Shown here: positions 26,408 through 34,715 of the stretch, in pieces | How positions within the stretch are numbered: the first letter of the stretch is position 1 | Layout of the letters: every line of letters starts with the position of its first letter | Origin: Tenacibaculum skagerrakense | Lineage (GTDB): Bacteria; Bacteroidota; Bacteroidia; Flavobacteriales; Flavobacteriaceae | Reading direction: 5' to 3' | Assembly (NCBI RefSeq): GCF_004345825.1 | Contig: NZ_SLXM01000010.1 | Location: 1 to 64,000 of the forward strand | DNA length: 64,000 bases | Made by a program: the position numbers and the translations under genes | Notes under the pieces: model-generated | What the model was told of the DNA's origin: nothing | Seen by the model: only the letters and a program-made list of their open reading frames with translations | The model's database searches: none

Positions 26408-27880
26408 ATGTTGAAACATTTCTTAGGAAATAGCCCCAAATGGTTTAAAATGACCATTATAGGTTTCTTAATTTTTAATGTGTTTTCCTTTTTTGTATTG
26501 GGAAAAACAATAACTGCTTGGTTGTTTATAGGTGAGTTTATATTCACACTAGCAATGGCGTTGAAGTGTTATCCATTACAATCAGGAGGATTGTTAGCAA
26601 TAGAAGCCTTGGCGCTAGGTTTAACAACGCCTAAAAACGCATACCATGAAGTAGACCAAAATTTAGAAGTAGTTTTGTTATTGGTATTCATGGTAGCTGG
26701 TATTTACTTTATGAAACCATTACTAATGTATATTTTCAGTAAAGTGTTTACCAAAATAAAGTCTAAGTTAATCTTATCGCTTTTATTTGTTTTTTTAGCA
26801 GCTATCTTATCTGCTTTTTTAGATGCTCTTACCGTAACAGCTGTATTGATTAGTGTAGCTGTTGGTTTTTATGGGGTGTACCATAAAATTCATTCTAGTG
26901 CTGCTGCTGATTATGATGCAGACGGAATTTTAGATAGAAAAGAGTTGAGCGGAGAAACATTAGAGCAGTTCCGTAGTTTTCTGAGAAGTTTAATAATGCA
27001 TGGTGTTGTAGGTACTGCACTTGGAGGGGTTTGTACCTTAGTAGGAGAGCCTCAAAATTTATTAATTGGAGAACGCTTAGGTTGGGATTTTATTGATTTT
27101 TTCATCAAAATGGCCCCAGTAACTATTCCAGTTTTAGCGGCGGGATTGTTAACAACAGTGGTGTTAGAGACAACAGGTTGGTTTGGTTTTGGAACTAAAC
27201 TGCCAAATGTTGCAGCTGAAATTATTGAACAATATACTATTGAAGAAGATAAGAGAAGAACGGATAAAGAAAAATATGGACTTTTAGTTCAAGGTGTTTC
27301 AGCAGTACTTTTAATTTTAGGTTTAGCATTACATATTGCCCCTGTTGGTTTTATTGGTTTAGCATTAATTATTGTGCAAACTGCTTTCATGGGGATTATT
27401 GATGAGCATAAACTAGGTCACGCTTTTGAAGAAGCATTACCATTTACAGGTTTATTAGTGGTTTTCTTCGTAATTGTAGCGATGATTCATGATCAGCATT
27501 TATTTAAACCTATTATTGATTGGGCATTGAATCAAGACCCAGCTTCTCAACCTGGTTTATTTTATATAGCTAATGGATTCCTTTCAGCAATAAGTGATAA
27601 TGTTTTTGTGGCAACAGTATATATTGGAGAGGTAGAAACAGCATTTAAGAATGGTGTAATTACTAGAGAGCATTTTGAAAAATTAGCAGTTGCTATTAAT
27701 ACTGGAACTAACTTACCTAGTGTAGCCACTCCAAATGGACAAGCAGCATTTTTATTCTTGTTAACATCATCTCTAGCACCATTAATTAACTTATCATACG
27801 GGAAAATGGTAAAGATGGCATTACCGTATACAATTGTACTAGGAGGATTGGGGTATATTTTAGTTAAATTAATGCTTTAA
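26408..27880 (+). CDS. nhaB: Na+/H+ antiporter NhaB
   Basis: Inner-membrane antiporter exporting sodium in exchange for protons. The 490-residue protein has about 12 hydrophobic segments. The string [16 protein letters not shown], followed by [30 protein letters not shown] and [20 protein letters not shown], closely follows the NhaB family as I recall it from gamma-proteobacteria, including the conserved aspartate in FLDALT. This close match is notable for a Bacteroidota genome, where other sodium antiporters are common. It is encoded 14 bases after the amino-acid dehydrogenase, and a strong terminator follows. Confidence 0.9.
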   Translation: MLKHFLGNSPKWFKMTIIGFLIFNVFSFFVLGKTITAWLFIGEFIFTLAMALKCYPLQSGGLLAIEALALGLTTPKNAYHEVDQNLEVVLLLVFMVAGIYFMKPLLMYIFSKVFTKIKSKLILSLLFVFLAAILSAFLDALTVTAVLISVAVGFYGVYHKIHSSAAADYDADGILDRKELSGETLEQFRSFLRSLIMHGVVGTALGGVCTLVGEPQNLLIGERLGWDFIDFFIKMAPVTIPVLAAGLLTTVVLETTGWFGFGTKLPNVAAEIIEQYTIEEDKRRTDKEKYGLLVQGVSAVLLILGLALHIAPVGFIGLALIIVQTAFMGIIDEHKLGHAFEEALPFTGLLVVFFVIVAMIHDQHLFKPIIDWALNQDPASQPGLFYIANGFLSAISDNVFVATVYIGEVETAFKNGVITREHFEKLAVAINTGTNLPSVATPNGQAAFLFLLTSSLAPLINLSYGKMVKMALPYTIVLGGLGYILVKLML

Positions 27881-27904
27881 TAGTTCAATCATAAAGAAAT
27901 ATTA

Positions 27905-27940
27905 AAATCCTGAATTTTTAGAATTCAGGATTTATTTTTT
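27905..27940 (+). terminator. Terminator after nhaB
   Basis: AAATCCTGAATT / AATTCAGGATTT forms a 12-bp stem with a short TTTAG loop, followed by a T-rich tail (TATTTTTT). It separates the dehydrogenase-nhaB operon from exbB. Confidence 0.9.
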
Positions 27941-27990
27941 ATACTTTTAATCAAAAGAAAACGTTTAATAAATTACATCAAATCTGTTTT

Positions 27991-28680
27991 ATGCTTTTAT
28001 ATATTCAAGAAGTTGCTAAAGAAGTTTTAGACGAAAATACTCAAGAAAAAACATTATCAATATTTCAATTAATCAAAGATGGAGGTGTTGGAGGTCAAAT
28101 AATTATAGCTTTATTGTTTGTGCTTTTAGGTGTGGCACTGTACATTTATTTCGAACGTTTTTTTGCAATCAAAGCAGCTGCACAAGTTGATAAAGATTTT
28201 ATGAATCAAATTCGTGATTTTGTCTTAAATGGTCAGTTAGAGGCAGCAAAAGCATTATGTTCAAATACAGATAGTCCTACTTCAAGATTAATAGGTAAAG
28301 GAATTTCTAGAATAGGAAAGCCTTTAGAAGATATTAATACGGCAATTGAAAACGCTGGAAAGTTAGAAATTTATAAATTAGAGAAGAATGTTTCTGTAGT
28401 AGCAACAATATCAGGAGCTGCTCCAATGATTGGTTTCTTAGGAACTGTAATTGGTATGATCGTAGCTATTCATGAAATCGCTAATTCAGGAGGACAAATA
28501 GATATTAAAATGTTGTCTGATGGATTATATACAGCAATGACAACTACAGTTGCTGGTTTAATCGTAGGAATTGTTGCTTATATTGCTTACAACCATTTGG
28601 TGGTTAGAACCGATAAAGTGGTATATCAAATGGAAGCAAAGTCAGTAGAGTTTTTAGATTTATTAAATGAACCTATATAA
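27991..28680 (+). CDS. exbB: ExbB/TolQ/MotA proton-channel protein
   Basis: Inner-membrane subunit of the ExbB-ExbD proton-driven motor that energises TonB. The 229 residues contain three transmembrane segments (about 35-57, 133-155 and 172-196), with the ExbB signature around LEKNVSVVATISGAAPMIGFLGTVIGMI and TAMTTTVAGLIVGIVAYI. The long cytoplasmic loop between segments one and two is standard. Its stop overlaps the exbD start by one base (TAATG). In Flavobacteria such motors power TonB-dependent uptake of glycans and siderophores. Confidence 0.92.
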   Translation: MLLYIQEVAKEVLDENTQEKTLSIFQLIKDGGVGGQIIIALLFVLLGVALYIYFERFFAIKAAAQVDKDFMNQIRDFVLNGQLEAAKALCSNTDSPTSRLIGKGISRIGKPLEDINTAIENAGKLEIYKLEKNVSVVATISGAAPMIGFLGTVIGMIVAIHEIANSGGQIDIKMLSDGLYTAMTTTVAGLIVGIVAYIAYNHLVVRTDKVVYQMEAKSVEFLDLLNEPI

Positions 28681-29072
28681 TGAATTTAAGAGGTAGAAAT
28701 AAAGTAGATCCAAATTTTAATATGTCTTCAATGACAGATATTGTATTTCTGTTATTGATATTTTTTATGCTGACCTCTACATTGGTTACAGTTAGTGCCA
28801 TTGATGTATTATTACCAAAAGCAGGAGGAAAAACAGAAAATAAAACTTCTGTAGCTGTTACAATTACTAAAGATTCTGATTTTTACATCGATAAATCTAA
28901 AGTTTCATCAGCTAGTTTGGAACAGGAATTGCTACTTAAGGTAGGGGCTAACAAAGAAAAAACAATAGTTATCAGAGGAGATCAAAATGTTCCTTATAAA
29001 AATGTAATGAGAGTTATTGATATTGCTAATAGGAATAAATTAAAAATGATTTTGGCTGTTAAAGGCAAGTAG
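28680..29072 (+). CDS. exbD: ExbD/TolR biopolymer transport protein
   Basis: Second subunit of the ExbB-ExbD motor. The 130 residues have one N-terminal transmembrane helix with the essential-type aspartate D20 (MTDIVFLLLIFFMLTSTL) and a periplasmic domain (about 45-130), typical of ExbD/TolR. It overlaps exbB by one base and precedes the TonB-like gene by three, so the order exbB-exbD-tonB forms one transcription unit. Confidence 0.92.
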   Translation: MNLRGRNKVDPNFNMSSMTDIVFLLLIFFMLTSTLVTVSAIDVLLPKAGGKTENKTSVAVTITKDSDFYIDKSKVSSASLEQELLLKVGANKEKTIVIRGDQNVPYKNVMRVIDIANRNKLKMILAVKGK

Positions 29073-29075
29073 AAT

Positions 29076-29909
29076 ATGCAATTATTTGATACTATACATA
29101 AAAGGAAATCGGCAATTATAACTTCTATTATATTGTTATTGTTACTATTTGTAATGTATGGTTTTGGTATGAGATATATGGATCCACCAATCGAATATGG
29201 AGTTGCTATTAATTTTGGTGATTCTGATGCAGGAAGTGGCCAACCAGTAGAAAAAGTTAAGGCAGATCAACCAAAAACAGAAGAGGTTAAAGAAGAGCAG
29301 GAAGAAATTAAAGAGGAAGTTCAAGAAACTCCTAAAGAAGAGGTTAATGAAGAAATCTTAACAGATGATACTGCTAAAGATGTACCTGTTGTAGAAAAGG
29401 TAGAAGAAAAAACTGAAGAGAAGAAAGAAGTTGTAAAAGAAGAGAAAAAAGAGAAAATTAAGTCTAAACCATCAAAAGCAGCAACAGATGCTTTAAATAG
29501 TTTGTTAAAAGGAAATTCTCCAGACGGAGATAATGTAAAAGGAGAAGGAGATGATACACAGCAAGGTGTAAAAGGAGATAAAAAAGGTGACCCTGATGCA
29601 AATAAGTATTATGGAAATACTGGAGGAGGTTCAGGAGGTAATTATAATTTATCAGGAAGAAAAGCATTATCTAAACCTATCGAAAAACCCGATTGCCAAG
29701 AAGAAGGAACCGTTTCTGTAACCATTAAGGTTGATCAAAACGGAAATGTTATTGAAGCCAAACCAGGAGCAAAAGGCACTACAAATTCCGCTCCATGTTT
29801 GTTTGATGCAGCTAAAAAAGCGGCGCTTAAAACAAAATGGAACGCAGATGGAAAAGCTCCCGAAACTCAAGTGGGAACAATAATTTACAAATTTTCATTA
29901 TCTAAATAA
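29076..29909 (+). CDS. TonB-like energy transducer
   Basis: Links the ExbB-ExbD motor to outer-membrane receptors. The 277 residues have an N-terminal transmembrane anchor (about 14-33, IITSIILLLLLFVMYGFGM), then a lysine/glutamate-rich and low-complexity periplasmic spacer (about 60-190), and a C-terminal TonB-type domain (about 205-277) with GTVSVTIKVDQNGNVIEAKPG. The spacer is Lys/Glu-rich and has few of the Pro-Lys/Pro-Glu repeats of enterobacterial TonB. The C-terminal domain contains two cysteines (PDCQEEG and SAPCLFDA) that may form a disulphide. Confidence 0.82.
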   Translation: MQLFDTIHKRKSAIITSIILLLLLFVMYGFGMRYMDPPIEYGVAINFGDSDAGSGQPVEKVKADQPKTEEVKEEQEEIKEEVQETPKEEVNEEILTDDTAKDVPVVEKVEEKTEEKKEVVKEEKKEKIKSKPSKAATDALNSLLKGNSPDGDNVKGEGDDTQQGVKGDKKGDPDANKYYGNTGGGSGGNYNLSGRKALSKPIEKPDCQEEGTVSVTIKVDQNGNVIEAKPGAKGTTNSAPCLFDAAKKAALKTKWNADGKAPETQVGTIIYKFSLSK

Positions 29910-29913
29910 CAAT

Positions 29914-31125
29914 ATGACATACCAAGAAGCAATTGATTGGATGTTTAAGCAGTTGCCTATGTACCAGAATATAGGTAAAACCGCTTACAAGAAAGATTTA
30001 ACAAATACTAAAAAACTTTCTAATCATTTACATAATCCTGAAAAAAAATTTAAGTCAATTCATGTTGGAGGAACAAATGGAAAAGGTTCTACGAGTCATA
30101 TGATTGCTTCCGTATTGCAAGAAGCAGGTTATAAAGTTGGATTGTATACTTCTCCTCATTTAAAGAGTTTTACAGAAAGAATTAGAATAAATGGTGCTGA
30201 AATTTCAGAGCAGAATGTAGTTGGATTTTTAGAGAAAAATAAATCTTTTCTTGAAGAAAATCAGCTCTCTTTTTTTGAAATGACGGTAGGTATGGCTTTC
30301 GAATATTTTGCAAAAGAGAAGGTAGATGTTGCTGTTATTGAAGTTGGATTAGGAGGTCGTTTAGATTCAACAAATATTATTACTCCAGAAATATCGGTGA
30401 TTACCAATATAGGAATGGATCATGTTCAAATATTGGGAGATACTTTAGAAAAAATAGCTTTTGAAAAAGCGGGTATTATAAAACATACTATCCCAGTAGT
30501 TATCGGAGAAAAGCAAATTGAAATTCAAGAAGTTTTTAAAGCAAAAGCGCAAGAGTGTAATGCTGAAATTATTTTTGCTTCCGACGAGGTAAAAGAAGAA
30601 TATAAGACTGATTTGTTAGGAAGTTATCAAAAGCACAATACAAAAACGGCTGTTGCAGCTTTAGGAAAAGTAGAAGGTTTTGTAATAAAACCTAATCATA
30701 TAGTCAATGGTTTATTAAATGTTAAAAATAATACTGGATTAAGGGGAAGGTGGGAAGTCTTAAGCGAAAAACCTAAAGTAATTTGTGATACAGCGCATAA
30801 TAAAGAAGGATTAACTTATGTGTTGCAACAATTGGAAAAAGAAAATTATGATAATTTACATGTGGTTTTAGGAGTAGTTTCAGATAAAGATTTAGATGAA
30901 ATTTTACCATTATTTCCTAAAAGCGCAACCTATTATTTCTCTAAACCTAATATACCTAGAGGTCTTTCTGTTGAAATTTTAAAAAATAAATCAAAGAAGT
31001 ATGGTTTGCTAGGGGATAGTTATGATAGTGTTTTAAGTGCTTATGATGAGGCGGTTAGAAATAGCTCTCCGGCTGATTTAGTATTTGTTGGAGGAAGTAC
31101 ATTTACCGTAGCTGAAGTTTTATAA
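29914..31125 (+). CDS. folC: Folylpolyglutamate synthase / dihydrofolate synthase
   Basis: Adds glutamate to dihydropteroate and extends the gamma-glutamyl tail of folates. The 403 residues carry the Mur-ligase-type P-loop GGTNGKGST (52-60), the TSPHLKSFTERI segment, and the VIEVGLGGRLDSTNI block, all diagnostic of FolC, and a C-terminal glutamate-ligase domain with ICDTAHNKEGL. It starts four bases after the tonB gene and so is probably co-transcribed with the ExbB-ExbD-TonB motor; a functional relationship is not obvious. Confidence 0.93.
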   Translation: MTYQEAIDWMFKQLPMYQNIGKTAYKKDLTNTKKLSNHLHNPEKKFKSIHVGGTNGKGSTSHMIASVLQEAGYKVGLYTSPHLKSFTERIRINGAEISEQNVVGFLEKNKSFLEENQLSFFEMTVGMAFEYFAKEKVDVAVIEVGLGGRLDSTNIITPEISVITNIGMDHVQILGDTLEKIAFEKAGIIKHTIPVVIGEKQIEIQEVFKAKAQECNAEIIFASDEVKEEYKTDLLGSYQKHNTKTAVAALGKVEGFVIKPNHIVNGLLNVKNNTGLRGRWEVLSEKPKVICDTAHNKEGLTYVLQQLEKENYDNLHVVLGVVSDKDLDEILPLFPKSATYYFSKPNIPRGLSVEILKNKSKKYGLLGDSYDSVLSAYDEAVRNSSPADLVFVGGSTFTVAEVL

Positions 31126-31145
31126 ATAAAAAAATGAAAAAAACA

Positions 31146-31175
31146 TTGTCAGAATTCAAAACTGTGTTATATTTG
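31146..31175 (+). promoter_or_regulatory. tRNA-Val promoter
   Basis: TTG (31146-31148), 19-base spacer, TATATTTG (31168-31175): the full Bacteroidota promoter consensus, 19 bases upstream of the first tRNA. This is the best-formed promoter in the window. Confidence 0.85.
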
Positions 31176-31194
31176 CATCCGCAATAGCAAATAA

Positions 31195-31269
31195 GGGCGC
31201 GTAGCTCAGTTGGTTCAGAGCACTTGGTTTACACCCAAGGGGTCAGGGGTTCGAATCCCTTCGCGCCCA
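31195..31269 (+). tRNA. tRNA-Val (anticodon TAC), copy 1
   Basis: Seventy-five bases fold as a tRNA: acceptor stem GGGCGCG / CGCGCCC, D-arm, anticodon stem CTTGG / CCAAG with loop TTTACAC (anticodon TAC at 31230-31232, decoding GTA), and T-arm AGGGGTTCGAATCCCTT. The 3' CCA is not encoded. It is followed 18 bases later by an identical copy. Confidence 0.97.
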
Positions 31270-31287
31270 CAACCTTAAATGCTATTC

Positions 31288-31362
31288 GGGCGCGTAGCTC
31301 AGTTGGTTCAGAGCACTTGGTTTACACCCAAGGGGTCAGGGGTTCGAATCCCTTCGCGCCCA
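31288..31362 (+). tRNA. tRNA-Val (anticodon TAC), copy 2
   Basis: Identical in sequence to the tRNA at 31195-31269, including acceptor stem, TAC anticodon and T-arm. It shares the promoter of the first copy and ends just before a strong terminator. Confidence 0.97.
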
Positions 31363-31363
31363 C

Positions 31364-31393
31364 AAAAGCCTTCAGGAAACTGAAGGCTTTTTT
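31364..31393 (+). terminator. Terminator of the tRNA-Val pair
   Basis: AAAAGCCTTCAG, GAAA tetraloop, CTGAAGGCTTTT followed by Ts: a 12-bp stem directly after the second tRNA. It isolates the tRNA operon from the polysaccharide locus. Confidence 0.93.
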
Positions 31394-31428
31394 ATTTTAC
31401 TTCATTATATTCTTTACGTTAGATTTTG

Positions 31429-31436
31429 TAGGTTTG
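31429..31436 (+). promoter_or_regulatory. Putative -7 element starting the polysaccharide locus
   Basis: TAGGTTTG fits TAnnTTTG and lies 27 bases upstream of the first epimerase ATG, right after the tRNA terminator. No -33 TTG is evident. It is the likely start of the long polysaccharide transcript. Confidence 0.5.
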
Positions 31437-31463
31437 CTTATTGGAATAATTACTCCTAATTAT

Positions 31464-32447
31464 ATGCGTATTCAACTTTCAAATAAAAAAATTTTAGTTA
31501 CTGGTGGAGCAGGTTTTATTGGTTCTAATCTTTGTGAAGAGTTCTTGCAAAGAGAAAATTCAGTAGTTTGCTTGGATAATTTTGCAACAGGTAAAAGAGA
31601 AAATATAGAAAAGTTACAAGCTAATCCAAACTTCAAACTAATTGAAGGTGATATTCGTAATATAGATGATTGCAGTAAGGCAGTTCAAGGTGTTGATTAT
31701 GTCTTACATCAAGCTGCTTTAGGTTCTGTACCAAGATCAATTAAAGATCCTATTACTTCTAATGAGGTTAATGTAACTGGTTTTTTAAATATGTTGGTGG
31801 CTTCAAGAGATGAAGGTGTCAAGCGATTTGTATATGCTGCGAGTTCATCTACTTACGGTGATTCAGAAACTTTACCTAAAGTAGAAGATAAAATCGGAAA
31901 ACCGTTGTCTCCTTATGCAATTACTAAATATGTAAACGAATTGTATGCTGATGTTTTCTCTAAAACGTATGGTTTAGAAACTATAGGATTAAGATACTTT
32001 AATGTTTTCGGTAGAAAGCAAGATCCTAATGGGGCATATGCTGCAGTAATTCCAAAGTTTGTTGGTCAATTTATGAAAGGAGAGTCTCCTGTAATTAACG
32101 GTGATGGGAATTACTCTAGAGATTTTACTTACATAGATAATGTTATTCAGGCTAATTTATTAGCACTAACTGTTCAGGATAACAAAGCAGTTAATACTGT
32201 ATACAATGTAGCTTACGGAGAGAGAAATACTTTGAATGATTTAGTTAGTTGCTTAAAAAAATATTTATCAGAATTTGATAATTCAATCGAAAAAATTGAA
32301 GTAAAGCACGGTCCTAACAGAATGGGAGATATTCCTCATTCATTGGCAAGTATTGACAAAGCAAAAGAATTGCTAAATTACAATCCTGTATTTTCACTGG
32401 AAGAAGGATTGAAAGAAGCAGTGAACTGGTATTGGGAAAATTTGTAA
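31464..32447 (+). CDS. UDP-N-acetylglucosamine C4-epimerase (TviC/WbpP-type SDR), copy 1
   Basis: Extended short-chain dehydrogenase that should interconvert UDP-GlcNAc and UDP-GalNAc, or the corresponding uronic acids. The 327 residues have the NAD motif GGAGFIG (14-20), VLHQAALGSVPRSIKDPITSN, and the SSSTYGDS plus YAITK active-site blocks, matching WbpP/TviC as I remember them. The ATG at 31464 is chosen because the reading frame further upstream is only translated tRNA sequence. A close paralogue lies at 37632. The partner C6-dehydrogenase follows nine bases downstream, so the pair should produce a UDP-hexosaminuronic acid such as UDP-GalNAcA. Confidence 0.88.
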   Translation: MRIQLSNKKILVTGGAGFIGSNLCEEFLQRENSVVCLDNFATGKRENIEKLQANPNFKLIEGDIRNIDDCSKAVQGVDYVLHQAALGSVPRSIKDPITSNEVNVTGFLNMLVASRDEGVKRFVYAASSSTYGDSETLPKVEDKIGKPLSPYAITKYVNELYADVFSKTYGLETIGLRYFNVFGRKQDPNGAYAAVIPKFVGQFMKGESPVINGDGNYSRDFTYIDNVIQANLLALTVQDNKAVNTVYNVAYGERNTLNDLVSCLKKYLSEFDNSIEKIEVKHGPNRMGDIPHSLASIDKAKELLNYNPVFSLEEGLKEAVNWYWENL

Positions 32448-32456
32448 TAATTTTTT

Positions 32457-33737
32457 ATGAACGAAATTAAAATTGGAATAATTGGTTTAGGCTATGTGGG
32501 ATTACCTTTAGCTAGATTATTCGCAACTAAATATGCAGTTATTGGTTTTGATATAAATCAAAATCGAGTAGATGAATTAATGAAAGGAGTTGATTCAACT
32601 TTAGAGGTTGAAAACGATTTGTTGTTGTCTGTTATAACTAATGGTTCTGCCGAAAAAGGATTGTTTTGTTCAACAGATATAAAAGCATTAGAAGATTGTA
32701 ATTACTACATAGTTACTGTGCCTACTCCGGTAGATAAAAATAATCGTCCTATTTTAACTCCTTTAATTAAAGCGAGTGAAACTGTTGGAAGTGTTCTTAA
32801 AAAAGGAGATGTTGTAGTTTATGAATCGACAGTATATCCTGGTGCAACAGAGGAGGATTGTGTTCCTGTTTTAGAAAAAGTATCAGGACTTCAATTTAAT
32901 ATTGATTTTTTTGCTGGTTATTCTCCTGAAAGAATTAATCCTGGGGATAAAGAGCATACAGTTGATAAAATCCTAAAAGTAACTTCAGGTTCAACACCAG
33001 ATATTGGTAAGAAAATAGATGAATTGTATAAATCCGTAATCTCTGCTGGAACACACTTAGCTCCAACTATTAAAGTAGCTGAAGCTGCTAAAGTGATAGA
33101 AAATTCTCAAAGAGACATTAATATTGCTTTTGTTAACGAATTGGCTAAAATATTTAGTTTGATGGATATTAACACCTATGATGTTTTGGAAGCAGCGGGT
33201 ACAAAATGGAATTTCCTTCCGTTTAAACCTGGTTTGGTTGGAGGACATTGCATTGGTGTTGATCCATATTATTTAGCACAAAAAGCACAAGAGTTTGGTT
33301 ATCATCCAGAAATAATTTTAGCAGGAAGAAGATTAAATGATAGCATGGGAGAATATGTAGCTTCTGATTTAGTAAAACTGATGATAAAGAATGATATTCA
33401 TGTAAAAGGAGCTGATGTTTTAGTATTAGGAATTACATTCAAAGAAAATTGTCCTGATGTAAGAAACACGAAAGTTGTTGATGTTATTACAGCATTAGAT
33501 GATTACGGGATGAATATTTCGTTGTTTGATCCATGGGCTGAACCTAATGAAGTGAAGAGAGAATACAATCTTACTTCAGTCAAAGAGATTCCAAGTAAAA
33601 GATTTGATGCGATTTTATTAGCCGTAGCTCATAACGAGTTTAAAAAGATAGACTTTGTTAAACTGAAAAAGGAAAAATCGGTCGTGTATGATGTGAAAAA
33701 TGTATTAAGTAACGATGTAAAAGATAAAACGTTGTAA
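32457..33737 (+). CDS. UDP-N-acetylhexosamine C6-dehydrogenase (TviB/WbpO-type), copy 1
   Basis: Four-electron NAD-dependent oxidation of C6 of a UDP-HexNAc to the uronic acid. The 426 residues have an N-terminal Rossmann motif (GLGYVGLPLARLF, 11-23), the PTPVDKNNRP segment, VYESTVYPGATEE, and the catalytic cysteine C265 in VGGHCIGVDPYYL. These are signatures of the WbpO/TviB branch, distinct from the glucose-type enzyme at 36290. A paralogue is at 38624. It forms a unit with the epimerase upstream and a WbpB-like enzyme immediately downstream, with no gap. Confidence 0.9.
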   Translation: MNEIKIGIIGLGYVGLPLARLFATKYAVIGFDINQNRVDELMKGVDSTLEVENDLLLSVITNGSAEKGLFCSTDIKALEDCNYYIVTVPTPVDKNNRPILTPLIKASETVGSVLKKGDVVVYESTVYPGATEEDCVPVLEKVSGLQFNIDFFAGYSPERINPGDKEHTVDKILKVTSGSTPDIGKKIDELYKSVISAGTHLAPTIKVAEAAKVIENSQRDINIAFVNELAKIFSLMDINTYDVLEAAGTKWNFLPFKPGLVGGHCIGVDPYYLAQKAQEFGYHPEIILAGRRLNDSMGEYVASDLVKLMIKNDIHVKGADVLVLGITFKENCPDVRNTKVVDVITALDDYGMNISLFDPWAEPNEVKREYNLTSVKEIPSKRFDAILLAVAHNEFKKIDFVKLKKEKSVVYDVKNVLSNDVKDKTL

Positions 33738-34706
33738 ATGAAAAAATTTGCGTTAATAGGTTTGGCAGGTTATATAGCTCCGAGACACTTAAAAGCTATT
33801 AAAGATACAGGTAATGAGCTTGTAGCTGCATTAGATAAATTTGATAGTGTGGGTATTATGGATAGCTATTTCCCAAATGCTGATTTTTTTGTTGAAATAG
33901 AACGTTTTGATCGATATCTTGAAAAATTGAAGTATGACAAAGGGCAAATGCTTGATTATATGAGTATTTGTACTCCAAATTATTTGCATGATTCACATAT
34001 TAGAATGGCATTAAGAAGAGGCGCGGATGCAATCTGTGAGAAACCATTGGTTTTAAATCCATGGAATATAGATGCACTTCAGAAAATGGAAAAGGAATCT
34101 GGAAAGAGAATCTGGAATATTCTTCAATTAAGAATGCATCCTAGTATTTTGAAGCTTAAAGAAAAGGTTAATAACGCTCCAAAAGATAAAATATTTGACA
34201 TCGACTTAACGTATTTAACTTCTAGAGGGAATTGGTATTATACCTCATGGAAAGGAGATCAGTCTAAGTCTGGAGGGATCGCCACTAATATAGGTGTACA
34301 TTTTTACGATATGTTGTCTTGGATTTTTGGAGATATACAATCTAACACTGTTCACGTGCATACGCATGATAGAGCAGCAGGGTATCTGGAGTTTAAAAGA
34401 GCGAGAGTTCGTTGGTTTTTGTCAATAAACTATAATGCTTTACCAGAAGAAATTAAAAATACAGGGCAAAGGACGTTTAGATCTATAAAAATAGAAGGTG
34501 AAGAGTTAGAGTTTTCGGGTGGTTTTACTGATTTACATACTAAGGTTTATGAAGGGATTCTTGAAGGGAACGGATATGGACTAGAGGATGCTAGACAAGC
34601 AATTGAAATCGTTCATGAGATTAGAAATGCTCAGCCAAAAGGTTTAATAGGAGATTATCATCCTTTTGCTTCTAAAAATTTGGAACCACACCCTTTTAAT
34701 AGATAA
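33738..34706 (+). CDS. WbpB/WlbA-like UDP-N-acetylhexosaminuronate 3-dehydrogenase
   Basis: Gfo/Idh/MocA oxidoreductase that should oxidise C3 of UDP-GlcNAcA (or its epimer) to the 3-keto form, the entry step to diacetamido-uronic acids such as ManNAc3NAcA. The 322 residues begin with FALIGLAGYIAPRHLKAIKDTGN, continue with YMSICTPNYLHDSHI, the EKPL block (catalytic-lysine region) and TSRGNWYYTSWKGD, all close to P. aeruginosa WbpB as I recall it. It starts one base after the stop of the dehydrogenase and is followed by a WbpI-like gene. The expected aminotransferase and acetyltransferase (WbpE, WbpD) are not next to it. Confidence 0.85.
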   Translation: MKKFALIGLAGYIAPRHLKAIKDTGNELVAALDKFDSVGIMDSYFPNADFFVEIERFDRYLEKLKYDKGQMLDYMSICTPNYLHDSHIRMALRRGADAICEKPLVLNPWNIDALQKMEKESGKRIWNILQLRMHPSILKLKEKVNNAPKDKIFDIDLTYLTSRGNWYYTSWKGDQSKSGGIATNIGVHFYDMLSWIFGDIQSNTVHVHTHDRAAGYLEFKRARVRWFLSINYNALPEEIKNTGQRTFRSIKIEGEELEFSGGFTDLHTKVYEGILEGNGYGLEDARQAIEIVHEIRNAQPKGLIGDYHPFASKNLEPHPFNR

Positions 34707-34715
34707 AATAACTAC

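Noticed and set aside
31224..31463. An 80-codon N-terminal extension of the first epimerase, starting inside the first tRNA gene.
   Set aside because: It is translated tRNA sequence, contains a repeated peptide because the two tRNAs are identical, crosses a strong terminator, and is absent from the paralogous epimerase at 37632.
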